From the NCBI GenBank assembly GCA_902651635.1, contig CACRSC010001920.1, positions 384,651 through 448,650 on the forward strand: a DNA stretch of 64,000 nt, read 5' to 3'. The DNA is from Mastigamoeba balamuthi (Eukaryota; Evosea; Mastigamoebida; Mastigamoebidae). The position numbers and the translations under genes are program-made. The notes under the pieces were generated by a model that was not told the DNA's origin, did no database searches, and was given only the letters and a program-made list of their open reading frames with translations. Below are positions 34,101 through 43,735 of this stretch, in pieces (the stretch's first letter is position 1; each line of letters begins with the position of its first letter).

Positions 34101-36075
34101 CGCCGCCGTCGCCGAGGTCGCCCGTGCGTTCGCCTCCGCCGTCGCCGATGTCTCGAGCGCAGCCGGCGGGCCCATCGTGCCGGCGCTCGTGTGGGAGTTC
34201 CTCGTCGCCAAGACGGGGCTGCTTCGCGCGCTGCCGTCGATGGCCCCCGCCGCCCAGGCCGCCGTCTTCCCCGAGCTGTCGCGGCTGCCGTGGGGGCTCT
34301 GGGCGCCCACCGCGCAGCAGATGCAGCAGCTCGAGCTCGTCACCGCCGAGTGCGTGCGCGCGCAGGCGCTGGTCGGGTGCCCTGCGTCCGCCCCGGCGTT
34401 CGGCGTGCTCTCGGCCGTCGCGTGCAGCGTCAACTGGGGGTCCGTGACGCCCGACGCCCGCCGGCTGCTGCACTGGCTGCTCGTCGTGCTGTTCAACTAC
34501 CCCGCCGAGATGCCCGCGGCGCTCGCCGAGGCCGTCGCCGGGTGCTGCGAGTCTGTCGACTGGGGCCCCAAGGCGAGCAGCGCTGGCGATCCCTCGGGCG
34601 CCGCCGCCTCCTACGGGCTGGCGGCCATCGCAGAGCAGCTGGCCGCGCGGTGCCCTGTCCTCCTGGGCGCCGTGGCCGACGACGGTAGGCTGCGCGTCGC
34701 CCTGCAGCTCGCGGCGGCCGCCAGCGGCGTCGTCGTCGTGCCCAGCGGCGCCGGCGACGCTCCGCACGACCCGCGCGTGGCGGCGCACGCGGTGCCCGCG
34801 GGCATCGAGTACCTGCTGGGCTTCGCGCACGCCGTCGCGGTGGTCTGCGGGACGCGGGGCGCGATAGGCGCCGTCAGCCCCGCCGTGGCGCAGGTGGCCC
34901 GCGGGGCGCTGAGGGCCGCGTGCACGCTGCAGGGCGGCCTCGAGCTGCTGACCCCCGTCGTCGCCGTCGGCAACAGCTGGGGCGACTCGGACGCCTTCGG
35001 CCTCGTGGCGTCGGCGGCCTCTGCGGCCCGCGAGTTCCCGCTCGTCACACCGAGCCTCCTGACCGTCTCGTGCTCGTCGTGCGTCGGCTGCGCGCAGCCT
35101 CCCTCAGCCCCCCTCTGCGCTCTCAGCTCACGTGGCAGCCCCGCAGCATCGCGTCGCCCAAGCGGCTTGTCCCGATGGTCGAGGCGCTGCTGGCGGTGCA
35201 CTTTGAGACGTCCTCGGACTGGGGGCCCGCGCTCGCGGCACTGCGCAGGCGCGAGCTCGACGAGGCCGAGGTGGTCTCGCAGGCGCTCGGCGCCGGCGCT
35301 GTGCTGTACCTCTACGCCATCGCGCGGCCCGCCGTCGCCGCCGGGGCCTCTGCGTCGGCCGACGTGGGCTCGTGGCTCGAGCGCGTGCAGCCGACGCCCG
35401 GCAGAGAGGAGCTCGTCTTCCTGCTTGTCGCGCTGCGCGTCGAGCAGCTCCTCCAGCGGCTCGACGACCCGCAGTCCTCGATGCCCGTCACGGTGCATGA
35501 CGCGCCCAAATGGGGGGACTCCTCTGGGTTCTCCTCTCCTCTCACGCCAGCCACGCCAGAGCAAGGCCGTCGCGGAGCTCGCAGCCCGGCTGCTGAAGCT
35601 CGCGGAGGACAAGTCCGCTGCGGGACTGTGGGGATCGATCGGTCTTGGCAAGAGCGTGCGTCGCCACACTACTCGCCTCCCCAGCCTTCTTGCCTGACTT
35701 GGCGCCTGCGTCGCGCCCTTGTCTCTGCGCCAGTCGCCCTTCACGCCGAGGTTCAGGTTGTGCGCCCGATGCGTGGGCACGTTCGTCGCGTGCCAGGTCT
35801 CGGACACGTCCGCGGCCACGCGCACGTCCCCGGGCGAGGCCCACGCGCTGTCGCCGAGGCAGGAGGCCCTCGTGGAGGCGCTGAGGGGCTGCGCCAGGGC
35901 CCACGAGTACGCTAGCGCCATCGGGGCCGGCGACTGCGAGGAGGTGTCGCGCGAGGCCGCCAGGGCCTGCACCGACGCCGCGATGTCGTTCCGCGACTGC
36001 TGCTCGGTGCTGTCGCTCGCCGTCGGCCGCCTGTTCGGCGCCGTGCGGCCTCTGCACGAGCTCTCCGCCTTGTGA
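28107..36075 (+). CDS. EPG5: EPG5, autophagosome-lysosome tethering protein
   Basis: A very long multi-exon gene. The first exon is 28107-28400 and the next starts at 28485; large exons lie at about 28845-29840, 31240-32600 and 33500-35100. Matches to animal EPG5 occur in the right order through the whole length: an LEEDMIASLEQLPFSEF block near 29600, CEMPFG near 30040, ALPFDMWHPT near 30690, LDGLNWG near 30850, FDKWCWSGL near 31070, and a C-terminal GSIGLGK followed by SPFTPRFRLCARC near 35635-35775. I estimate about 2200 residues, near the size of EPG5 (about 2600 in human). The N-terminus is Pro/Glu/Gln-rich with a poly-Gln tract. EPG5 is a Rab7 effector needed for fusion of autophagosomes with late endosomes. 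Many of the small exons between 29.9 and 31.2 kb are only approximately placed. Confidence 0.85.
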
Positions 36076-36253
36076 GGGCGGGGGTGGGTAGTGGGGGGTG
36101 ACTATCCCAAGCGCCCCCTCAGCATCCCTCTCTCTCTCACTCACTCTCTCGGCGATCGCCCGCTGAGGTACTGAAGCGCAGTCTGTTGTTTTCCTGTGCA
36201 ATTCGGTTGGCGAGCAGGGAATCGTTGTGTGTGTGCGGTCGACAGTCCGCCCC

Positions 36254-37099
36254 TCAGCCGAGGCACAGCTCCAGCAGCCGGACAAACTCGCAGTAGCGGC
36301 AGCGCACCGGGCTCTGTCGGGTGTGAGATGCCTGTGTGCTGTCGGCAGGGAAGAGACGGGGCAAGGCGCACACGAATGTATGTCGTATACATGCCGCAAA
36401 TGTGTTCGGAGACGTCTACCCACGACCTCCTCCCAAACGCCGCCTTCAGGTTGTCGTTGTCCAGCTGCGAATCTGGGGGCACTGGGCGTCAGCCACGCTT
36501 CGCAGGCGCTGGCAGGCGGAGATGGGGGGCGCCTCACCGTGGTACCACATGTCCTCCAGCGACGACTGGATGGCCACAGGCAGTTTCGCCATTTCAACCC
36601 CAGCCGTCCAGAGCCACTGCCTCACCGTCTCGATGACCAACGTGCTGAGATAGTGGTCGAGCAGCACTTCGGCAGCCGGAATCGTCATGTTCTGCCTTCC
36701 CGCGCCGACCTTCTCGGAGTCGAGCCAGACAGAGGCCATTTCAGCGTGCCAGAAGCCCGCATCCTCGTCGATGTTGAACCCATAGCCCACCCTGGTCTCC
36801 CTGGTGGACTGGACCCCTGCAAGCGCACGCACCTCACACCCGTGAGCACGTGAATGGGGCCCGGGTATGCGAGAGAGCGAGATATTCGTACAAGTGCGCA
36901 CTGCCTTGGCGCGGAAGGGATCGTGCCGCCTGATGAGGTCCTTTAAGTTCAGCGAGGCAGGGCAGCTGCTGTAGTTCTGCATCGTGCAGAACGGGTGCTT
37001 CTCCTGCGGGCACAAAATGTTGCATGTGGGCGTCCAGGCGGCAGCAGAGGCCGCCAGGGCCAGCACGGCAGCGGCAGCAGCGAGAGACCACGAGGTCAT
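36254..37099 (-). CDS. Secreted Cys-containing protein, family copy C
   Basis: Exons 37099-36902, 36808-36538, 36472-36372 and 36313-36254 encode about 209 residues. It has a signal peptide (MTSWSLAAAAAVLALAASAAAW), the CNILCPQEKHPFCTMQ segment, LLDHYLSTLVIETVRQW and a CRYCEFVRLLELC tail. Exons 3 and 4 have the same lengths (101 and 60 nt) as in copies A and B, and the last intron donor is again GTGCGC. Identity to A and B is much lower than between them, so this is an older paralogue. No known family. Confidence 0.65.
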
Positions 37100-38331
37100 C
37101 GTTCCTCAGCACAAAAGTTAAAAGTCTGAATTTTGTATGGCGTCAGCCCAGCAGGATAATCGGACTTTTCGCATCCGTGCGTTCCACCGGGTTTCGCAGA
37201 ACACCATACGGTGTAACCGGCACCCTAACCGAATTCTCAATCCCCTGGGCTCTCAGGGGGACAGTGCACGTTCTCCTCGTGCGCGGGCAGCTCAGGGGGC
37301 CCAGCACCGTGGGGGTGGCCGCCACCGAGGCATTGGTGCCCTCCTCTTTGTGGTGATGGGACCAAGGGAACCCCACAGGAGACGCCTGCTCTCCTGCGGG
37401 GTTTGCGGTTGGGGGTGTGCTGTGGGCAATCCAGAGTCCGCCGTTGCGGGTGGGCGTTACAGAGGGTCCCCTCTGCGCGCACAGCCAACTGAGCCCCACC
37501 CCCGAGGGGTCGAAGGGACCGAGCGTAGCTAAGGGCTCGCGGCTCCGCATATGGACCGCAAAACGCAGGGCAGACCCGAAGGCCTCATAGACGTGCGGCG
37601 AGTGCGAATGCCCGGCGTCGTCCAAGCGAAGACTGGCCTCCAAGGGCACAACGCAGCGGCAGCAGACAACGTTTCCTGCCCCTTGGAACAACAGAACAGA
37701 CCCCCCAACAGCAAGTACCCCATCCATCATCGCACTCTGAGCAATCTCCAATGAACACACGGGCGCATCACCGCATCGCTGCACGAGCAGCAGGCGACCA
37801 ACGTGCCCCCCCATGGAGCAGCAGACCTCCCCAGCAGCGAGAACCACCCCACCACAGCGGCAGACCTGCCCCCCCCTGCGCTTGAAACAGCGCACACCGC
37901 AACACCCCACACGCCGAGCAATCTCCGAAGAGCACGCCGGCACATCGTCGCTGCACGAGCAGCAGACAACGGACCTGCCCGCCTTGGAGCAGAAGACCCC
38001 CCCCCCCGCAGCAAGCACCACATCGGCGGACCTGCCCCCCATGGAACAGCAGGCCCCCAACAGCAAACACCATCTGCATCGCACTCCGAACAATCTCCAA
38101 AGAACACACCGGCACAGCGCTGCATCCTCCGAGGGGATTTCGCGGGGGCGGTGAGGTGGCAGAGCCGCTCGCCCGGGGCTTTTCCAGGCGGGCCCGGCCG
38201 TCCCACAGATATCGGAAAAGCAGCAAAGCGTATCAGCGAAAAGCTACCCAACTCCCTAGCTGCTGCACTCCCCCTCCCCCCACGGGCAGAGCCCACACTC
38301 TGTCGCAGAGCAGCAGTCTGTTTCGTGCCCC
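37100..38331. other. Repeat-bearing spacer
   Basis: No gene is supported. Long frames here are Pro- or Cys-rich by-products of biased, repetitive DNA. The right half is C/T-rich on the plus strand. The left part should carry the promoter of copy C (minus). Confidence 0.35.
37680..38110. repeat. Degenerate tandem repeat, units of about 170-180 bp
   Basis: A CAATCTCC block followed by ACACAC or AGCACGCCGGCAC recurs at about 37741, 37918 and 38091. A GCTGCACGAGCAGCAG block follows the first two, and a TGGARCARCAGRMC block recurs at 37682, 37813, 37984 and 38042. Spacing is uneven, so units have been partly lost. It looks like a small local satellite. Confidence 0.5.
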
Positions 38332-38547
38332 ATGCCCTCCACACGCCCCCTTTTTCGCTCCTACGGCCCCCGCGGGGCCCCCACGGCCCTGCTCGTGCTC
38401 TCCCTGGCCCTCTGCGCCTGCTCGAGGGCCCCCACCCCGCTGTGCGCCTCCCCCCTGCTCGGTGGGGTGGCCCCAACCCCCCAGTGCCCTCCGGCCTTTG
38501 TTCTGGGAGGCCCAACCACAGCGGCCCTCGCCCCCCACTTGTCCTGA
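38332..38547 (+). other. Possible first exon with signal peptide for the PARP receptor
   Basis: From the ATG at 38332 a frame encodes basic residues, then a hydrophobic core (TALLVLSLALCACS), a good signal peptide. The downstream ectodomain gene lacks one at its own first ATG. Several GT sites could splice this exon to an acceptor such as the CTTCCTGCAG ending at about 38923. The joint is inferred; the frame alone ends in a stop at 38547. Confidence 0.35.
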
Positions 38548-38820
38548 CCACCTGTGGCCCGCTCCTCTCCTCCCTCTTCTCCTCCCCTACCCTCGCAGAG
38601 CTGGGTCCGGGGATCGCGACCAGGCGAGCCAGGTGCGCCCATAGCCCGCAGCCCCCCGCCCACCCTTTTTTGGCTCGTTTGGGGCCACCCACGTCAAAAG
38701 CGTAAACGCGTTAAACGCGAAAAACGTAAACGTCCGCGGGGGAAAACGCGCAACGGCGAGCAAAAGGCCCTTTTCCAACGTCGTTTCCCCCGCCTCTTCC
38801 CCGGGCACGCGGCACACGGG

Positions 38821-38880
38821 GCCAAACGGGCCAAACGGGCCAAACGGGCCAAACGGGCCAAACGGGCCAAACGGGCCAAA
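38821..38880 (+). repeat. 9-bp tandem repeat, about 6.7 copies
   Basis: Perfect copies of GCCAAACGG. If translated in the frame of the downstream gene it would read Gly-Pro-Asn repeats. Placed either in the first intron or in the N-terminal coding part of the PARP receptor gene. Confidence 0.85.
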
Positions 38881-38893
38881 GACGGCGACGGCG

Positions 38894-41800
38894 ATGCCCG
38901 ATGTGGAGCTGCCCTTCCTGCAGGCCGTCGAGGGCTTCGGGGGCCGCCTGGGCCGCAACGAGCTGCACAGCGTCGGCCGCTCCGTCTCGGCGGGCCGCGT
39001 CGACGGCGACGGGCTCTGGGACGTCGTCGTCGCCGGCCCCGACGCGGCCAACACCGACGACTGGGCCGTCCTCCGCAGGGCGCCCACCCCGCTCGGCCTC
39101 GCGCCCTCGCCCCGGGCCTACCTCCTCCTCGGCTCCCGCGAGCGCAGCTCCTCGGGCCCCGACTGGCCCGCCGCGGGGACGCTGACGTTCGCTGGCGTCA
39201 CGTGGGCGGTGATGCTGTACGACGGCGTCGTGGGCGCCGCGTGGCACGTGGCGGTCTGCTCGGGCGGCGACGTCAACGGCGACGGGCGCGACGACGTCGT
39301 CGTGGGGTACGTGTCGGTGATGACGTTCGAGCACGTGGCGCACGTGGTCTACGGGCGGGCGTCGTTCTTCGACGCGCACGGGGGCTACGGCCTCAACATG
39401 TCCGAGGCCGACGGCAGCGACGGCTTCACCATCGCGGGCGCAGGCGGCAGCTCCGTGTCGCTCGGCGACGTCGACGGCGACGGCCTCGCGGACGTCGTCG
39501 CGCAGACCGACGAGGGCTTCGCGGTGGTCTTCGGGGGCCGCGCGGGCCGCGGGGGCCGCGTGAGCGTCGCGGGTCTCGACGGGTCCGCGGGCTTCCGCGT
39601 CTCGGTGGTCGGCAGCCTCGAGATCCCGCAGCTGCACTTCAGCGTCGCCGCCGCCGGCGACCTCGACGGCGACGCGTTCGGCGACATCGCGGTCGGCTGC
39701 GAGCACTGCGGGGCGGTCTGGGACCAGGGGCGGACGTGGGTCGTCTTCGGCTCGAACCGCTCGTGGAGCCCCGCCCAGACGCTCGCGGACCTCGCGGCCG
39801 CGGGCCGCGTCGCCGTGTTCGACGGCGGCGAGTCGAGCATGAGCGGCGTCAGCGTCGCCGGCGTCGGCGACGTCAACGGCGACGGGGACGACGACCTGGC
39901 CATCGGCGCCCCGGGCTGGGAGTTCCTGCGGCGCTCCAGGACCTACGTCGTCTTCGGCGGCCGGCGGCACAGCGTCGCCTGGCGCAACTCCTCGGCCGCG
40001 GCCCCCTTCGCGCTGGCGCTGCTCAACGGGACCGACGGCTTCGTGGCCGTCGACCACAGCACGTCGGTCCGCGTCTCGCCGTCGCGCGCCGGGGACGTCA
40101 ACGGGGACGGCGTCGCCGACATGCTCATGAGCTTCAGCCGGATCACCTACGAGCCGGCCGTCGACAGCGGCAAGGCCTACGCGCTGCTGGGAAGGCGCTC
40201 GTGGCCCGCGTCGCTAGTCCTCTCCGAGGCTCTCCACGAGTCGCCGCCCCGGGCGCTCGCGCTGATGAGCGAGCAGCATAGCGACGTGCAGTGGTTCGCG
40301 TCGGGCGCCGGCGACTTTGACGGCGACGGCATCGGCGACCTGGCCGTCGTCAGCTCGGCCGACAGCGACACGGCCTGGATGGACCCGGGCCGCCTGATTC
40401 TGGTCTACGGCCGCGCCGACGCGCTGCCCGGCATCGCCATCAACCCGACGAACCTCGTGGGCGGGCAGGGCCTCACGCTCAACGGCACGCTGCTGCCCTC
40501 CGAGGACTCGATCCAGATCGTCACGTTCCTCGGCGACATCGACGGCGACGGCTTCGGGGACTACGCCATCGGCTCCTCGGCCGCCATGTCGTACGGGCTC
40601 ATCTTCGTCGGGCGCGTGACGCTCTACTTCGGGTCCCCGGCGGCCGCCCAGCAGAGGCGCTTCACCGACATCTACGGGGCCGGCATCTACGGGGACTGCG
40701 GCAGCTCCGTCGGGGCGCTCGGCGACGTCAACGGCGACCGGCTGGCCGACTTGGCCGTGGCGTGCCGCGAGCGCGGCCAGTACGACGAGTACCACATCGC
40801 CGTGTTCCTCGGGCGGCGCTCGTGGCCGTCGCGCCTCTCGGCCCCCGTCGACGGCGAGTCGGTCATCCTGCGCCAGATGCCCTGGGCTTCCGCCGTGCCC
40901 CTGTCGTCCCTCAACGGCCTCGGGGACGTCAACGGCGACGGCTGCGACGACATGGGCCTCGCCGCCAATGGCAGCTGCGCGCGGATCCTGTTCGGGCGCA
41001 GGGGGAGTCTGCCGCACAGCATCAGCGGCTACAGATTCAACGGCACCGACGGCTTCGTGGTGTGCTTCCCCAATGCTACCTTGGTGTTCAGCGTCAGGAG
41101 CGCCGGCGACCTCGACGGCGACGGCTACGCGGACTTCGTGGCCGAGTCGGACAATGGCACCACGCTCCTTGTCTACGGGCAGGCCGCGTGGCCAGCGGTC
41201 GTGGTCGCGGGCGTCGCCTCGGGGGTGCGGGCCACGTCGTTTGTCTGCTTCACGAGGACGCCCAGGAACTGCCCGTGCGCGGGCTCCGCCGGCGACTTCA
41301 ACGGCGACGGCATCCAGGACCTATTCGTGCAGCCGGAGGCCTTCTTCTTCTTCATCGCCTACGGGTCGCGGTTGGGCCTGCCGCGCGAGGTCGCCAACTG
41401 GACCTCGTCGGGGCTCGCGGGAGTCTCGGTCGTCTGCAAGAACAGCACCGTGGAGCCCTTCATGCAGACCGCTGGGGACTTCGACAGCGACGGCGCCAGC
41501 GACGTGTTCTTGACGTTGGGCAGCAGCTCCTTCCTGATCTTCGGCGCCCGCGGCCGCAACGCGACGACCATCGGCCTGCCGTTCAACGAGACAGAGCACC
41601 CGGCAAGGGGCTTCCGCATCGGGCACTGGTCGCCGTATCCCGGGGCGACGGTGGTGTCCACCATCGCCGCGGGGGACGTCAACAGCGACTTCATCGACGA
41701 CGCGCTGTTCGTCGACAGGCAGAACGGCTACTCGGACCTGCACGTGCTCTACGGCAACGCGGCCCCGCGGCTGCACTGGCCCATCGCGTCGCAGCCCGGC

Positions 41801-43486
41801 TGCTGCGTGGCCCGCGTCGGCGAGCCTTACTCGTTCCAGCTGGCAAACGGCACGTTCAGCGACCCGGCCAACGACAGCATCGCGCTCACCGTCTCGGGCG
41901 TGCTGCCCAGCTGGCTGCGCTACGACAGCAGTGCGCGGGTCTTCTCGGGGACGCCGCCCAAGTCCGAGAGCGTCGGGCGGGTGACGCTCTACGTGACGGC
42001 GTCGGACACGCACAAGCTCAGCGTCAGCGACGTGCTGCCCGTCAGCGTGGAGCCCTCGCTGCAGGCCACCAACTTGGTCCAGCGCGTCCGCAGCGCCAGC
42101 GGGAGCGGGAACGGCAAGGGCGAGGCCCTGACCCTGGCGCCGATCCGCGTCGCGACGGCCGCCAGCGAAGTCGACCTCGTCGTCGACCTCGTCCGGTTCA
42201 CGGGCCACGCGGTCCTGCCCGACAGCAGGCGGATCGAGCGCGGCAGCATCTTCCGGTTCAGGGGCCTCGCGCAGCAGGCCAGCGAGCTCCTCTCGTCGCT
42301 GGGCGTCGTGTACGAGGGCGACTGGGAGGCCGCGGACAACGTGGTGCAGCTGGAGCTCGAGGACGCCCTCGAGCAGCGGGCCACCGGCAACGTCACGGTC
42401 GAGGCCAACGAGCCGGTCCTCACGGCCAAGAGCTCGGTCAAGCTGGCGGGGCCCCTCGCGGGGTCGCTCTCCGCGGCGGCGCTGCTGCTGACGGCGGCGT
42501 CGCTGCTGGCGTTCGTGGCGTACCGCAGACGCAGGCAGCACGAGGCGGCCTTTGTCGAGATGGAGTCGTCGTTCTCGTGGAGCTTCGAGAAGAGCCTCAA
42601 GCCCGCGGTCGTGACCAACTACGCGACGTTCCCCGCGGGGGCCGAGGACGTGAAGAAGGTCATCGAGGCGTACAGCCTGTGCCCCGTGCGCAGGTCCGTC
42701 ATCGCGAGCGTGGACATTGTCTACAGCCCGACGCTCGAGCGGCTGTTCCACGCGCGCGTCGAGCAGCTGCAGAGCAGGGCCGGCAGTAAGGTCTTCCAGC
42801 CGCGGTGGGTCAAGGACGGCCACGTCGTCGAGCGCGCGCAGTACGCGGTCGAGCTGGCCGCGGCGGCCAAGAGGTACGCGGACGCGCACTTCCCCGACGT
42901 GAGCCTGCTGCCCATGTGGCACGGGACGAGCCCCAGCCTGCTCGACAGCATCTTCACGACGGGCTACGCCAACCTCGCCTCCACGGACCTGGGCTTCTTC
43001 GGCAAGGGCATCTACTCGTCGCTCGAGGCCGACTACGCGGCCTCGGTGTACTCTGGCGGCGCGCTGCTGCTCAACTGGGTCTCGTTCTTCTCGGCGTTCC
43101 CCGTCGTCACGCGCGGCGACATGGAGATGCTGCAGGGCAAGGGCAACTACGAGAACTACGACGCGCACTGGGCTGGCGTCGTGCCCGACCCGCACTCGGA
43201 GGACCCGAGCGTCTACATCCCGTGCCCGGACCCCACCCACGCGAGGTACCACGAGATGGTGGTCTTCGAGGCGTCGCAGTGCCTCCCGCGCTACCTGGTC
43301 CGCCTCGTGCCCGCCAAGAGCTTGGCGCAGGTGCCCAAGCCCCTGCCCTCGGCCGTACAGGACCTCAAGAACGAGGCCGAGGCCGAGGCGGAGGCCGACC
43401 CCAAGGCGCTCGGCAGGGAGTGCTCCGGGGTCAACGTCGCCTCGCCCGCCAACGAGAGGAGGGCGCTCGTCAGGAGCGAGAACTAG
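38894..43486 (+). CDS. Receptor-like protein: FG-GAP ectodomain, transmembrane helix, cytoplasmic PARP domain
   Basis: An uninterrupted frame of 1530 codons. Residues 1-950 are a long series of FG-GAP/integrin-alpha-type repeats: a calcium-loop motif DVNGDG or DxDGDG recurs more than a dozen times. At about 960-1055 is a dystroglycan-type cadherin-like domain (PYSFQLANGTF, LPSWLRYD, VFSGTPP). A transmembrane helix lies near 1190-1215, followed by YRRRRQ. The cytoplasmic C-terminus is a PARP catalytic domain: LLPMWHGTS (His about 1343), GIYSSLEADYA (Tyr about 1373) and YHEMVVFEASQ (Glu about 1453), so the H-Y-E triad for ADP-ribosylation is complete. I infer a surface receptor signalling by ADP-ribosylation. 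The N-terminus lacks a signal peptide, so an upstream exon is likely (see 38332). Confidence 0.8.
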   Translation: MPDVELPFLQAVEGFGGRLGRNELHSVGRSVSAGRVDGDGLWDVVVAGPDAANTDDWAVLRRAPTPLGLAPSPRAYLLLGSRERSSSGPDWPAAGTLTFAGVTWAVMLYDGVVGAAWHVAVCSGGDVNGDGRDDVVVGYVSVMTFEHVAHVVYGRASFFDAHGGYGLNMSEADGSDGFTIAGAGGSSVSLGDVDGDGLADVVAQTDEGFAVVFGGRAGRGGRVSVAGLDGSAGFRVSVVGSLEIPQLHFSVAAAGDLDGDAFGDIAVGCEHCGAVWDQGRTWVVFGSNRSWSPAQTLADLAAAGRVAVFDGGESSMSGVSVAGVGDVNGDGDDDLAIGAPGWEFLRRSRTYVVFGGRRHSVAWRNSSAAAPFALALLNGTDGFVAVDHSTSVRVSPSRAGDVNGDGVADMLMSFSRITYEPAVDSGKAYALLGRRSWPASLVLSEALHESPPRALALMSEQHSDVQWFASGAGDFDGDGIGDLAVVSSADSDTAWMDPGRLILVYGRADALPGIAINPTNLVGGQGLTLNGTLLPSEDSIQIVTFLGDIDGDGFGDYAIGSSAAMSYGLIFVGRVTLYFGSPAAAQQRRFTDIYGAGIYGDCGSSVGALGDVNGDRLADLAVACRERGQYDEYHIAVFLGRRSWPSRLSAPVDGESVILRQMPWASAVPLSSLNGLGDVNGDGCDDMGLAANGSCARILFGRRGSLPHSISGYRFNGTDGFVVCFPNATLVFSVRSAGDLDGDGYADFVAESDNGTTLLVYGQAAWPAVVVAGVASGVRATSFVCFTRTPRNCPCAGSAGDFNGDGIQDLFVQPEAFFFFIAYGSRLGLPREVANWTSSGLAGVSVVCKNSTVEPFMQTAGDFDSDGASDVFLTLGSSSFLIFGARGRNATTIGLPFNETEHPARGFRIGHWSPYPGATVVSTIAAGDVNSDFIDDALFVDRQNGYSDLHVLYGNAAPRLHWPIASQPGCCVARVGEPYSFQLANGTFSDPANDSIALTVSGVLPSWLRYDSSARVFSGTPPKSESVGRVTLYVTASDTHKLSVSDVLPVSVEPSLQATNLVQRVRSASGSGNGKGEALTLAPIRVATAASEVDLVVDLVRFTGHAVLPDSRRIERGSIFRFRGLAQQASELLSSLGVVYEGDWEAADNVVQLELEDALEQRATGNVTVEANEPVLTAKSSVKLAGPLAGSLSAAALLLTAASLLAFVAYRRRRQHEAAFVEMESSFSWSFEKSLKPAVVTNYATFPAGAEDVKKVIEAYSLCPVRRSVIASVDIVYSPTLERLFHARVEQLQSRAGSKVFQPRWVKDGHVVERAQYAVELAAAAKRYADAHFPDVSLLPMWHGTSPSLLDSIFTTGYANLASTDLGFFGKGIYSSLEADYAASVYSGGALLLNWVSFFSAFPVVTRGDMEMLQGKGNYENYDAHWAGVVPDPHSEDPSVYIPCPDPTHARYHEMVVFEASQCLPRYLVRLVPAKSLAQVPKPLPSAVQDLKNEAEAEAEADPKALGRECSGVNVASPANERRALVRSEN

Positions 43487-43685
43487 GAGGCTCGCTTGTT
43501 CTGCTCGCTTTTGCTCCCCTGTAAGAAACACACGCACGCACACGGGCACCGCCTCCTGTCAAGGGAAGAGAGAGACAGAAGCCAACACAGCTTGCTGCGC
43601 ACGGGTGCTCGCTCACCACGCGCAACACACCACCACTCGGCCGTATTGATAGTAGCTAAGCGTGTTGTATGATAAGCCCACGGGG

Positions 43686-43706
43686 TGCGTGTGTGTGTGT
43701 GTGTAC
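43686..43706. repeat. GT microsatellite
   Basis: An uninterrupted run of GT dinucleotides between two convergent genes. It lies in the short spacer 43487-43735, in which no gene is seen. Confidence 0.8.
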
Positions 43707-43735
43707 GTCAACAGAAGCGAGCAAGTGGGCAGCGA

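Noticed and set aside
37143-38093. A Cys-rich minus-strand protein of 316 codons
   Set aside because: Generated by the degenerate tandem repeat; cysteine runs follow the repeat units, with no signal peptide or conserved pattern.
38821-38880. CRISPR-like array
   Set aside because: A pure 9-bp tandem repeat without spacers in a eukaryotic genome.
38554-40281. A 575-codon Arg-rich plus-strand frame overlapping the PARP receptor start
   Set aside because: Out-of-frame shadow of the FG-GAP repeats; no domain and extreme Arg content.
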